Shown piece by piece: positions 33,720-41,766 of a stretch of 64,000 nt of DNA (position 1 is its first letter; each line of letters opens with the position of its first letter). This DNA comes from an uncultured Serinicoccus sp. GTDB lineage: Bacteria > Actinomycetota > Actinomycetes > Actinomycetales > Dermatophilaceae. Where the stretch lies: the NCBI RefSeq assembly GCF_947500995.1, contig NZ_CANMUA010000002.1, positions 310,001 to 374,000 of the forward strand, given 5' to 3'. The notes below the pieces were generated by a model. That model did not search any database and was not told the origin of the DNA. It saw only the letters and a program-made list of their open reading frames with translations. The position numbers were made by a program, and so were the translations under genes.

Positions 33720-34447
33720 CGGCACGTGTACCCCCCGTCGACGGGCAGGTGGGCGCCGGTGATCATCGAGGCGCCCTCGCCGAGGAGGAACACGACGGGC
33801 GCCGCGACCTCGGCCTGCGTCGCCCAGCGCCCCAGCGGCATCTGCGCGAGGAACGGCGGGCCGACGTCCTCGCGGCCCCAGTAGAACTCGGACATCTCGG
33901 TCATGACGACCGTCGGGTGCACGCTGTTGACCCGGATGCCGTGCGGTCCGAGCTCCAGGGCGCTGACCCGGGTGATGTTGTCCAGCGCGGCCTTGGACGA
34001 GCCGTAGGACACGTGGTTCGGCAGCGCCACGAGGGAGGCCTGGCTGGACACGTTGACGATCGAGCCGCCGGCGCCCAACCGGATCATGGTGCGGGCGGCG
34101 TGCTTGATGACGAGCAGGGCGCCGCGCGCGTTGACCGCCATCGCCCGGTCGAAGACCTCGATGTCGGTCTCGGTGGGCGACGCGATCTCGCCGCCGAAAC
34201 CGCCGCAGTTGACCACGCCCCACAGGTCGAGGCCGTCCAGGGCCGCGGCGATCTGCTCCTCGGAGGCGAGGTCGAACAGCACGGTGCGCACCCCGGTCTC
34301 GGCGACGAGGTCGGCGAGCGACTCCTGCGTGCGCGCCGCGGCGACCACGTCGGCCCCGGCCGCCACGAGGTGGCGCACGATCTCGGCGCCGATGCCGCCG
34401 GAGGCCCCGGTGACGAGGACGGTCCTGCCGTCGAGGCCGCCGCTCAC
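33716..34447 (-). CDS. Short-chain dehydrogenase/reductase, L-xylulose-reductase-like
   Basis: This 243-residue classical SDR has the cofactor motif TGASGGIGAE at residue 12 and catalytic Ser-Tyr-Lys in NVSSQASLVALPNHVSYGSSK. The segment ELGPHGIRVNSVHPTVVMTEM closely follows dicarbonyl/L-xylulose reductase (DCXR) sequences. A strong start is the GTG at 34447 overlapping the aldolase stop codon (GTGA). It could interconvert a ketose and a polyol, or reduce a ketose intermediate, in the surrounding sugar pathway. An Arg close after the first beta strand (AARTQE) suggests NADP. Confidence 0.85.
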   Translation of the reverse strand: MSGGLDGRTVLVTGASGGIGAEIVRHLVAAGADVVAAARTQESLADLVAETGVRTVLFDLASEEQIAAALDGLDLWGVVNCGGFGGEIASPTETDIEVFDRAMAVNARGALLVIKHAARTMIRLGAGGSIVNVSSQASLVALPNHVSYGSSKAALDNITRVSALELGPHGIRVNSVHPTVVMTEMSEFYWGREDVGPPFLAQMPLGRWATQAEVAAPVVFLLGEGASMITGAHLPVDGGYTCR

Positions 34448-35355
34448 GCGGGGACCCCGACGTCGGCGGGCACGGCGCCGTCGATGGTGGCGGACAGCTC
34501 GGCCAGCCGCGGCTGGGCACGGGTGCTGAGCAGCTCCTCGCGCTCCCCCGCCGTCATGGCGAGGCTGTCCTTCCACAGGGAGCGGCCGGCCATCGCGCCG
34601 GCGGCGCCGTGCTCGACGGCGGTCCGCACCTGCTCCACGAAGGTCGCGTGGTCCACCCCCGCCGACAGCACGGCCCAGGGCACGTCCCCGGCGGCCGCGC
34701 TCACCTCGGCGCAGGCCTGCGCCGAGCCCGGGTAGGCCAGCTTGAGGACCTTGGCGCCGTGCTCCACGGAGACCCGCGCGGAGTCCACGACCAGCTGGCC
34801 GAAGCGCGCGGCATACTCCTCCGGCGACTCGTCCTCGAGCCGGTAGGTGAGGATCTCGACGATGAGCAGGAGGCCGGCCGCCTCGCAGTCGGCGACCAGC
34901 GCCTCCATCTCGGCGGCGACCCGCGCGACCGAGGCCGGCTGGTCGGGCCGCAGGTACCACAGCATCTTGGCGGCGTCCCCGCCCAGCTCGCGCACCGTCG
35001 CGGCGGTGACACCGGGCACGTAGCGGGTGTAGCGCAACCCGTCCACGGTCTCGAACCCGGAGGCGTCCATGCCGACCACCAGGGCGGTGCCGGCGGCGAG
35101 GGTGCCCTCGTCGACGACCTTGGGCAGCGCGACCTCGGGGTCGAGCAGGATGGCGGGGGCGTGGTTGCCCAGGTGCGCGACGAGGTCGGACTTGGCCTCG
35201 GCCAGCTCCGCGACGGAGATGCCCTCCGGGCCCTCGGGGCCGTTCATCACGGCCTTCATCCCGTTGCGCTGGTCCGCGGCGACGACGAGCATCCGCCCGG
35301 CGGGGGTGGTGAGCCGGGAGAACGCGCGGCGCTCGAGCGTGGACAGGGTGTTCAT
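34444..35355 (-). CDS. Class I aldolase of the LacD/YihT (tagatose-bisphosphate / sulfofructose-phosphate aldolase) type
   Basis: This 303-residue TIM-barrel protein matches the family that cleaves ketose 1-phosphates or bisphosphates through a Schiff-base lysine. Visible blocks: LVVAADQRNGMKAVM near the start, AILLDPEVALPKVV, KMLWYLRPDQP, LLLIVEILTYRLEDES, GAKVLKLAYPG (probable Schiff-base Lys), and WAVLSAGVDHATFVEQVRTAVEHGAAGAMAGRSLWKD. GAGGAG precedes the ATG at 35355. Known members act on tagatose 1,6-bisphosphate, 6-deoxy-6-sulfofructose 1-phosphate and related ketose phosphates. With an FGGY kinase and an AGE isomerase in the operon, an isomerase-kinase-aldolase route is the coherent reading. 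Confidence 0.8.
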   Translation of the reverse strand: MNTLSTLERRAFSRLTTPAGRMLVVAADQRNGMKAVMNGPEGPEGISVAELAEAKSDLVAHLGNHAPAILLDPEVALPKVVDEGTLAAGTALVVGMDASGFETVDGLRYTRYVPGVTAATVRELGGDAAKMLWYLRPDQPASVARVAAEMEALVADCEAAGLLLIVEILTYRLEDESPEEYAARFGQLVVDSARVSVEHGAKVLKLAYPGSAQACAEVSAAAGDVPWAVLSAGVDHATFVEQVRTAVEHGAAGAMAGRSLWKDSLAMTAGEREELLSTRAQPRLAELSATIDGAVPADVGVPA

Positions 35356-35384
35356 GTGGATCGCTCCTCGTGGGTTGCGGGGGT

Positions 35385-35424
35385 GGTGCGGTTCAGGGGT
35401 GGGACGGTGCGGTTCAGGGGTGGG
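35385..35424. repeat. 19-bp tandem repeat upstream of the aldolase gene
   Basis: GGTGCGGTTCAGGGGTGGG occurs at 35385-35403 and at 35406-35424, a 21-base period (two helical turns), in the 80-base gap between the FGGY kinase and aldolase genes. It may be a protein-binding site or a transcript-stability element; neither is proven. Confidence 0.6.
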
Positions 35425-35435
35425 GGTGCCGTGGC

Positions 35436-36878
35436 TCAGCGGTGTGCGGGGAGCAGGGACAGGGCCGAGACCGCGGCGCCGTAGGCCGTGTCCTGGGACC
35501 GGTGGGAGACCTCCAGGCGCGGCAGGACCCGGCCCCGGGCCTCCCGGACGCTGGCCCAGGACGTCCAGCCGCCGGTGAGCAGGGCCGAGGTGGCCGGCGG
35601 CAGCTCGCGGTCCAGGACCTGGACGAGGCGCGCGATCTCCTCGTTGCCGTGCTCGAGCACCGCCCGCATGAGCAGGGCCGGCGACACCTCGTCGGTGCCG
35701 ATCCGCAGCGCGAGCTCGCCGTCGTCGTTGCGGGCACCGGCGACGGTGATGCCGGTGGACGGGGCGTCCGCCGGCAGGGCCAGCACCGCCTCGTCGAGGG
35801 CCCGGTGCGACGGCTCGTCGACCATCCCCAGCATCGTCAGGGTGCGCCGCATGAGCAGGCCGGTCTTGACGCCGGCCACGACCACCCAGCGGCCGGGGAC
35901 GACGTGCGGGACGCAGTTGATGAGGTATGCCCCCAGCCGGCTGCGGGCCTCGAAGGTCAGGGGCGTGTCGATGACCCGCAGGAGCACCTCGGCGGTGCCG
36001 AGGGAGACGTGGTAGCGCCCGCCCGGCGAGGCGGTGGTGCCCGGGGTCGCGGCTGCCTGCTCGTGCTCGTGCTCGTCGTCGTCGTCGCCGGGGGCATGGC
36101 CGTGCTCGCTCGCGCGGCTGGACACGAGGTGGTCGTGCCCGGCGACGCTGAGCTCGGCCTGCCCGAACGCCGCGGGGACCCGGGCGGCGTCGACGCGGCC
36201 GACCGGGGTGCCGGCGTCGACCAGCGGTGGGACGACCTGGGCCCCGACGCCGAGGTGGTCGAGCAGCTCGGGCCAGACCTGCCCGGTCTCCACCTGCAGC
36301 AGCCCGGTCCGGGCGGCGAGCGAGCGCTCGGCGACGACCGGCCCGCCGAGGGCGTGCACGACGAACTCCGGCAGGCTCAGCCAGCGCGCGTCCGCCACCG
36401 GTGCGCCACGGTCGCGCAGGTGGGCGATCTTGGCGGCCGAGACCTGCACGCCCCACGGGAGCCCGGTGCGCCCCGGGAACTGCGCCCGGAGGTCGGCCGG
36501 CAGCGCCTCGACGGCATCCTGGCCGGTGCGGTCGAACCACGCGAAGGCGGGGGCGACCACCCGGTCGTCGGGGCCCAGGAGGAAGCCGGACTCCCCCATC
36601 CCGGTGACGGACAGGACCTCGACCCGGGGCGACGGCCCGGCGGCCTCGGCGGCGCAGGCGTCGCCGCCGTCGAGGGTGGCGAGCTGGCGGGCCGCGTCGT
36701 CGAGCACCTCGTGCACGGCCGCGACCAGGGCGTCCTCGGTGAGGACGACGGCGCCGACCTCGTCCTCCTCCCAGGGGGTGGCGGTGCGGCTCAGCGCGAC
36801 CTCCTCGCCCCGGTCGTCCAGGACGAGCAGCTTGATCCGGGTGCTGCCCAGGTCGAGCCCGGCTACCAGTGTCGGCAC
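35436..36878 (-). CDS. FGGY-family carbohydrate kinase
   Basis: This 480-residue sugar kinase has the first ATPase motif LVAGLDLGSTRIKLLVLDDRG at residues 4-25, GMGESGFLLG, the catalytic-base region SVAGHDHLV (about 240-250), and the second ATP-binding half with GGRYHVSLGTAEVLL and LTGGWTSWASVREARG. The GTG at 36878 has AAGGAG five bases upstream; longer frames were rejected. Residues about 253-284 are an unusual insertion rich in His and acidic residues (HGHAPGDDDDEHEHEQ). It probably phosphorylates the ketose made by the AGE-family enzyme to the substrate of the aldolase. The insert may bind metal or be an unstructured loop. Confidence 0.85.
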   Translation of the reverse strand: MPTLVAGLDLGSTRIKLLVLDDRGEEVALSRTATPWEEDEVGAVVLTEDALVAAVHEVLDDAARQLATLDGGDACAAEAAGPSPRVEVLSVTGMGESGFLLGPDDRVVAPAFAWFDRTGQDAVEALPADLRAQFPGRTGLPWGVQVSAAKIAHLRDRGAPVADARWLSLPEFVVHALGGPVVAERSLAARTGLLQVETGQVWPELLDHLGVGAQVVPPLVDAGTPVGRVDAARVPAAFGQAELSVAGHDHLVSSRASEHGHAPGDDDDEHEHEQAAATPGTTASPGGRYHVSLGTAEVLLRVIDTPLTFEARSRLGAYLINCVPHVVPGRWVVVAGVKTGLLMRRTLTMLGMVDEPSHRALDEAVLALPADAPSTGITVAGARNDDGELALRIGTDEVSPALLMRAVLEHGNEEIARLVQVLDRELPPATSALLTGGWTSWASVREARGRVLPRLEVSHRSQDTAYGAAVSALSLLPAHR

Positions 36879-36902
36879 GTCGCTCCTTCTCTGCGTGGTG
36901 CT

Positions 36903-36971
36903 CCCGCGGGCCTGCCGCGGGGGTCGGGATGGTCGGTGTGTCGGTGCTCTGCGCCGGGTCGCGGCCGGCGC
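36903..36971 (-). other. Stem-loops between the sugar-binding protein and kinase genes
   Basis: Two hairpins, CCCGCGG/CCGCGGG (36903-36921) and GCGCCGG/CCGGCGC (36951-36971), follow the binding-protein stop codon. Such hairpins often protect binding-protein mRNA and lower expression of downstream genes. No T tract is present. Confidence 0.45.
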
Positions 36972-36975
36972 CGGG

Positions 36976-37980
36976 TCAGCACTCGGAGGCGTAGAGGGCC
37001 GCCTGGCCCTCCTCGCTGTCCAGGGTGTCGGCGGTGACGATGGTGAAGCCCGTCTGGATCTGGGCCTCGGTCTCCTCGCCCTCGAGCGCCATGAGGGCCT
37101 GCTCGACGCCCTGGTAGCCGATCTCGTAGGGCTGCTGGGCGATGATGGCCTGCACGGTGCCGTCCTCGAGGGCCTCGACCTGGGCGGGGCCGGCGTCGAA
37201 GCCGACCACCTGCACCTCACCGGAGACACCCGCCTGCTCGATGCCGGTGGCAGCACCCTCGGCGCTGAAGATGTTGGTCGCGAAGATCGCCACCAGGTCG
37301 GGGTCACGCTGCAGCGCCGAGGTGACGATGGAGGCCGCCCGGGCCGGCTGGTTCTGGGCGTACTCCACACCGACGTACTCGAAGGAGTCGTCCTGCGCCA
37401 CGGCCTCCTCGAAGCCCTGGACCCGGTCGTCGGAGGTCGAGATGCCCGGCTGGTTGTCGATGACGAGCACCTTGCCGCCGTCGGGGGCCAGCTCCTGGAT
37501 GGCCTCGAAGGCCGCGGCGCCGCCGCCGACGTTGTCCGAGGCGATCTCGGAGACCGCGAAGGAGGGGTCCTCCACCGTGGTGTCCACCAGGACGACCTCG
37601 CTGTTCTCGGCGGCGTCCTCGAGGGGCCGCTGCAGCGCGGTCACGTCGTTCGGGGCGATGAGGATGGCGTCCGGGTCGCTGGCCGCGACCGAGGTCACGA
37701 TCGGCTGCTGCAGCGCCGGGTCCCAGCGCTGCGGGCCCTGGACGGACACCTCGGCGCCCAGCTCCTCGGCCGCGGCGCGCACGCCGCACTCCATGGAGAT
37801 GTAGAAGTTGTCGCCGATGACGCCCTGGATGAAGGCGACCTGCGGGGTGCCGGAGGAGCCACCCTCGGCCTGGGTGCCGTCGGCGCCGTCGCCGCTGTCG
37901 GCGTCACCGCCTCCGCAGGCGGCCAGCCCCGTGGTGGCGAGAGCGGCGGCGAGGATCGTTATTGATCGGTGGAGTCGCAT
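36976..37980 (-). CDS. Ribose-type sugar ABC transporter substrate-binding lipoprotein
   Basis: This 334-residue binding protein of the Peripla_BP_4 (RbsB-like) family has a 21-residue signal peptide with lipobox LAAC. The mature part begins with a Gly/Asp-rich linker, then QVAFIQGVIGDNFYISMECGVRAAAEELG and the DAILIAPNDVTAL motif. IASDNVGGGAAAFEAI, DRVQGFEEAV and QVVGFDAGPAQVEALEDGTVQAIIAQQPYEIGYQGV are typical of pentose or hexose binders. It is cotranslated behind the permease gene (TGATG junction). Cargo would be the sugar handled by the kinase and aldolase downstream. Confidence 0.9.
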   Translation of the reverse strand: MRLHRSITILAAALATTGLAACGGGDADSGDGADGTQAEGGSSGTPQVAFIQGVIGDNFYISMECGVRAAAEELGAEVSVQGPQRWDPALQQPIVTSVAASDPDAILIAPNDVTALQRPLEDAAENSEVVLVDTTVEDPSFAVSEIASDNVGGGAAAFEAIQELAPDGGKVLVIDNQPGISTSDDRVQGFEEAVAQDDSFEYVGVEYAQNQPARAASIVTSALQRDPDLVAIFATNIFSAEGAATGIEQAGVSGEVQVVGFDAGPAQVEALEDGTVQAIIAQQPYEIGYQGVEQALMALEGEETEAQIQTGFTIVTADTLDSEEGQAALYASEC

Positions 37981-39086
37981 CAGGAGTCCTTTCGGTGGTG
38001 GGTGAAGATGCGGGAGAACAGAGAGCTGCGGGGGCGGCCGCGGGTCGCGGACGCGCGGCGGACCTGGTCGAAGTAGACGGCGCCGACAAGGAAGGCCCCG
38101 ACCACGACCTGCTGCCAGTACGGCGCCACCCCGAGGATGACGAAGCCGTTGCGCAGCGTGGCCGGGATGAGCAGGCCGACCACCGTGCCGAAGACGGTCC
38201 CGATGCCTCCGAAGAGGCTGGTCCCGCCGATGACGACGCCGGCGATGACGTCCAGGTTGGTGAGGCTGTGCCCGGCGATGGTCGTCGACCGGAAGAACGT
38301 GAGGTTGAGGATCCCGGCGAGCCCGGCCAGCAGCCCGGCGAAGGCATACACCCGGATGAGCTGCCGGTCGACGTTGATGCCGACCCGGCGGCAGGCCTCG
38401 GGGTTGGACCCGACGGCGCTCGTGTGCAGCCCGAACTTGGTGCGGCGCAGCAGCACGATGCCGAGCACGACGACGAGCGCGGCCACGAGCACGAGGATGG
38501 GGACCCCGGCCACCTGCCCGAAGCCGACGGTGTTGACCAGGACGTCCGGGACGGCGCGGCGGTCGATGCCGCCGGTGAAGACCTGGGCCAGGCCCAGCGC
38601 GGCGCCGAAGGTGCCGAGCGTGACGATCATGGGCGGGACTTTGGCCTTGGCGACGAAGAAGCCGTTGACCAGGCCCCAGGCCAGCCCGCAGCCCAGCGCC
38701 ACCAGGATGCCGACGAGCGCCACGCCCCAGCCCTGGCCGTCCCCGAGGCGTTCCATCGTCAGCGACGAGACCACCCCGCTGAAGACGAGGATCGACCCCA
38801 TAGAGAGGTCGATGCCGCCGGTGACGATGATGAACGTCGTCCCCACGCCGAGCACGGCCAGGATGGCGACGCTGACCGCGATGTTGCGGAAGTTGGTGAC
38901 GTCGAGGAAGGCCGTCGGGGCCAGGGTGCTGAAGATCGCGCAGATGACCAGCCAGACGAGCACGATCTGCAGGGCCTGCGCCTGCACCCGGCGGCGCAGG
39001 TGCTCCCCGACCGAGGTGCGGGGGGCGGCGTCCTCGGTCTCGGGCGCGGCGGCCACGTCGTCCTTGGTGTGCGTGGCGTTGCTCAT
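37980..39086 (-). CDS. Ribose-type sugar ABC transporter permease
   Basis: This 368-residue RbsC-family membrane protein has about ten hydrophobic segments. FIIVTGGIDLSMGSILVFSGVVSSL near residue 85 and VATLGTFGAALGLAQVFTGG-like sequence are family signatures. NPEACRRVGINVDRQLIRVYAFAGLLAGLAGIL carries the ATPase-coupling loop (EACRRVGI). A charged N-terminal leader of about 35 residues precedes the first helix. It overlaps the ATPase gene upstream by four bases (ATGA). Confidence 0.9.
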   Translation of the reverse strand: MSNATHTKDDVAAAPETEDAAPRTSVGEHLRRRVQAQALQIVLVWLVICAIFSTLAPTAFLDVTNFRNIAVSVAILAVLGVGTTFIIVTGGIDLSMGSILVFSGVVSSLTMERLGDGQGWGVALVGILVALGCGLAWGLVNGFFVAKAKVPPMIVTLGTFGAALGLAQVFTGGIDRRAVPDVLVNTVGFGQVAGVPILVLVAALVVVLGIVLLRRTKFGLHTSAVGSNPEACRRVGINVDRQLIRVYAFAGLLAGLAGILNLTFFRSTTIAGHSLTNLDVIAGVVIGGTSLFGGIGTVFGTVVGLLIPATLRNGFVILGVAPYWQQVVVGAFLVGAVYFDQVRRASATRGRPRSSLFSRIFTHHRKDS

Positions 39087-39850
39087 GAGGCCTCCCTGGT
39101 CTCGAGTGCTCCGGTCATCGCGCCGACGAGCTCCTCGACGCTGGAGGACTTGGCGTCGTAGACCGCGACGCGACGGCCCTGGCGCATGACGTGCACCCGG
39201 TCCGAGACCTCGAGGACCTCGGGCATGGAGTGGCTGATGTAGACGACGCCCAGCCCCTGGTCGCGGATCCGGCGGATGAGGTCGAGCACCCCCTTGGTCT
39301 GCACGACGCCGAGCGCGGCGGTCGGCTCGTCGAGGAAGATGACCTTGTCGGCCCAGGTGGCCGCGCGGGCGACCGCGATGGCCTGGCGCTGGCCGCCGGA
39401 CATGCCGCTGACCGCTCCCTCGTAGTCACGGACGGTCGCCCCGAGGCTGTCGAAGGCCTCGGCGCCGCGCCGGCGCATCTCGGCCCGCTGCATGAAGCCG
39501 AGCCGGCCCAGCAGCCCGGGCCGCATGAGCTCGCGGCCGAGGTACATGTTCTGGATGGGGTCGAGGTGGTTGGCCAGCGCGAGGTCCTGGAAGACCGTCT
39601 CGATCCCCAGGTCGCGGGCGTCCGTCGGGCTGGTGAGGGTGAGCTCGCGGCCCTGGAAGGAGATGGTCCCCCCGTCCGGGGCGTCCGCACCGGACAGGAT
39701 CCGCACCAGCGTGGACTTGCCGGCGCCGTTGTCGCCGATGAGCGCGGAGACCTCACCGGGACGGACGTCGAAGTCGGCGCCGTCCAGCGCCTGCACGGCG
39801 CCGAACCGGCGGACGATGCCGCGCGCCTCGTAGATCGCGTCGGTGCTCAT
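39083..39850 (-). CDS. Sugar ABC transporter ATP-binding protein (single nucleotide-binding domain)
   Basis: This 255-residue ATPase has Walker A GDNGAGKST, Q-loop, signature SGGQRQ, Walker B VIFLDEPTAALG and the switch His in VVYISHSM. Classical RbsA proteins are about 500 residues with two domains; here only one domain is present, so the working transporter needs a homodimer. This single-domain form is common for this transporter subtype in Actinobacteria. The ATG at 39850 was chosen because upstream sequence lacks family similarity. It is the first transporter gene after the LacI gene, 71 bases away. Confidence 0.9.
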   Translation of the reverse strand: MSTDAIYEARGIVRRFGAVQALDGADFDVRPGEVSALIGDNGAGKSTLVRILSGADAPDGGTISFQGRELTLTSPTDARDLGIETVFQDLALANHLDPIQNMYLGRELMRPGLLGRLGFMQRAEMRRRGAEAFDSLGATVRDYEGAVSGMSGGQRQAIAVARAATWADKVIFLDEPTAALGVVQTKGVLDLIRRIRDQGLGVVYISHSMPEVLEVSDRVHVMRQGRRVAVYDAKSSSVEELVGAMTGALETREAS

Positions 39851-39921
39851 CGGGGCTGCTCCTTCCTGGGGTGGTCCTCGGGGATGTCGCACCCCGTCGT
39901 CGCGGTGAACATGTGCCTCCT

Positions 39922-40980
39922 TCAGGCTCGGGACATCTGCTGGGGGGTGGGAGGTGCGGCGATCTCGCCGGTCCCACGGGGGATGAGTCGGGCGGGCACC
40001 TCGATGACCCCGGTCGGGCCGTGGGTGGGGTCGTGCGGCGGCAGGTGGGCCAGCAGGGCCTCCGCCGCGGTCTGCGCGATCCGCCGGGCGGAGTGGTCGA
40101 CGACGGTCACCGCGGGCTGCACGCTGTCCGCCATGGTGAAGTCCCCGAAGGACACGAGGGCCACGTCGGTGCGGCCGAACTGGTGCAGGGCGGGCACCAC
40201 CCCGAGGGAGAGCCGCGAGCTGCAGGAGAAGATCGCCGTGGCCGGGTCGGCGAGGTCCAGCACCTCGCGCACCTGACGCATCGCCGAGCTCTCGTCGTCG
40301 CACTCCATGCGCATCAGCTCGGGGGCCACCTCGACGCCGGCCTCGGTCAGCGCCCGGCGGTATCCCTCCTGCCGCCCCCGGGTGGTGGGCAGGTCGAGCG
40401 AGTCGCTGAGCAGGGCCACCCGGCGGTGGCCGTGCGCCAGCAGGTGCCGGGTGGCCTCGAAGGCCATGCCGGGGTCGTCGGAGACCACCGAGGCGGCCCC
40501 CTCGACGTGGCCGACGCGGTCCACGAAGACGACCGGGGTGCCGGCCAGGTCCGCGGCGGAGATCGAGGCGGGGGTGGTCGGCGCGACGATGACGCCGGCG
40601 CAGCGTCGGCGCACGAGGCTGCGGACGATGTCGCGCTCCCGGCCCTCCTGGCGGTTGCTGGAGGCGAGCAGGCAGCTGTAGCCGGCGGCGTCCAGCACCG
40701 ACTCCAGGGTCGCGGCCAGCTCGGAGAAGAAGATGTCACCGACGCTGTCGACGACGACGCCGACGGTGCGGTCGTGCCCCGCGCGCAGCGAGCGGGCCGC
40801 CGGGTCCGGCTCGTAGGAGAGCGACTCCATGGCCTCCTGGACCGCCTGCCGGGTGGCGCTGGACACGTTCGGCCCGTCGTTGAGCACCCGCGAGGCGGTC
40901 TTGAGGCTGACGCCGGCCAGCGCGGCGACGTCGCGGAGGGTGGGGCCGGGGACCCGCCGACGGGGGGTGAGGGAGGTCAT
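39922..40980 (-). CDS. LacI-family transcriptional regulator of the sugar operon
   Basis: This 352-residue repressor has a helix-turn-helix at residues 14-35 (TLRDVAALAGVSLKTASRVLNDGPNVS), the hinge helix (DPAARSLRAG) and a periplasmic-binding-like effector domain to the end. GGGAGG lies upstream of the ATG at 40980. It heads the nine-gene sugar operon on the same strand, so it is probably autoregulated and induced by the incoming sugar or its phosphate. A LacI-like dyad lies at 41112, about 130 bases upstream. Confidence 0.9.
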   Translation of the reverse strand: MTSLTPRRRVPGPTLRDVAALAGVSLKTASRVLNDGPNVSSATRQAVQEAMESLSYEPDPAARSLRAGHDRTVGVVVDSVGDIFFSELAATLESVLDAAGYSCLLASSNRQEGRERDIVRSLVRRRCAGVIVAPTTPASISAADLAGTPVVFVDRVGHVEGAASVVSDDPGMAFEATRHLLAHGHRRVALLSDSLDLPTTRGRQEGYRRALTEAGVEVAPELMRMECDDESSAMRQVREVLDLADPATAIFSCSSRLSLGVVPALHQFGRTDVALVSFGDFTMADSVQPAVTVVDHSARRIAQTAAEALLAHLPPHDPTHGPTGVIEVPARLIPRGTGEIAAPPTPQQMSRA

Positions 40981-41071
40981 CGACGGCCTCCCCGAGGACC
41001 GGGTGCACCAGCACGCCGCAGCGTGTGCGCTCGCTCCACCATGGAGTCCTCCGGTCGTCGTTGTCCATCGT

Positions 41072-41124
41072 TGTCATCTGCTGACAGGAGGAGTCTGCCT
41101 CGCAGATGACACCGTTGTCAACGG
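41072..41124 (-). promoter_or_regulatory. LacI-type operator and flanking inverted repeat before the sugar operon
   Basis: CCGTTGTCAACGG (41112-41124) is a perfect 13-bp dyad of LacI type. Next to it TGTCATCTGC (41072-41081) and GCAGATGACA (41102-41111) form a perfect 10-bp inverted repeat. CGTTGTC also recurs at 41059 and 41069, 10 bases apart. All lie in the 205-base gap upstream of the LacI gene. Confidence 0.6.
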
Positions 41125-41185
41125 GTCCGACGGATGAGTTTCTCGGCGGGCCGCGGCGCGGGGTATGCCGTGGGGCCAGCAGTCC

Positions 41186-41752
41186 TCAGCGCGGCGCCGG
41201 CGCCAGTCGACGGCGCAGGTCACGGGCCTGCTCCTGCGGCGGCAGCGTCGCGTCCACCGCGAGGTGCGGCGCGAGCGGCGGGGCGAGGTCCACCCCGCCG
41301 AGGTAACCCTCCAGGTCCGCCAGCTTGGCGTGGTCCCGCTGGGCCCCCCGTGCCCGCAGCCGTGCGCCGAGCTCACCGGCGGAGATCTCCAGCCAGGCCA
41401 GCCACGGCTCACCCCCGGCCTCGGTCAGCGTCCGGGCGAGCACCGCCCACGCCTGCGGGTCCGCCCGCTCCCCCGTGAAGGGTGCGACGAGCACGACGGG
41501 CGTGCCGGTGCGCAGGCAGTCCTGGGCCGCGCCGACCAGGCAGGCGTACCGCGCCCGGCGCACCTGCGGCGCGACCTGCGGGTCGTCATACCCCTGGCCC
41601 CCGAGCGAGGCCATGAGCAGGTCCACGAGCGGGTTCGTCACCGTGTCGAGGTCCAGCAGCGCCGCCCCGAGCACCCGGGCCAGCTCCCGACCGGTCGAGG
41701 TCTTCCCTGCCCCCGGTGCCCCGGTGACCGCCACTGCCAGCTGCTCTCCCAC
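41186..41752 (-). CDS. P-loop kinase/ATPase, small AAA-type
   Basis: This 188-residue protein has a Walker A loop VTGAPGAGKTSTGRELARVLG at the start, and otherwise resembles small nucleotide- or sugar-kinase-like P-loop proteins (LIDxDT-like LLDLDTVTNPLVD, VVLVAPFTGERADPQAW, an Arg-rich lid). I start it at a GTG 15 bases after the GH2 stop codon; there is no clear ribosome-binding site, so the start is uncertain. It is the last gene of the glycan locus and may phosphorylate a released sugar or sugar acid; gluconokinase-type enzymes are similar in size. Function not established. Confidence 0.7.
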   Translation of the reverse strand: MGEQLAVAVTGAPGAGKTSTGRELARVLGAALLDLDTVTNPLVDLLMASLGGQGYDDPQVAPQVRRARYACLVGAAQDCLRTGTPVVLVAPFTGERADPQAWAVLARTLTEAGGEPWLAWLEISAGELGARLRARGAQRDHAKLADLEGYLGGVDLAPPLAPHLAVDATLPPQEQARDLRRRLAPAPR

Positions 41753-41766
41753 GGCGGCCAGCCTAG

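Noticed and set aside
31783-40980. Firm assignment as a sulfoquinovose pathway
   Set aside because: AGE and YihT-type proteins fit, but no GH31 sulfoquinovosidase, no PfkB kinase and no YihU-type reductase are present; kept only as a hypothesis.
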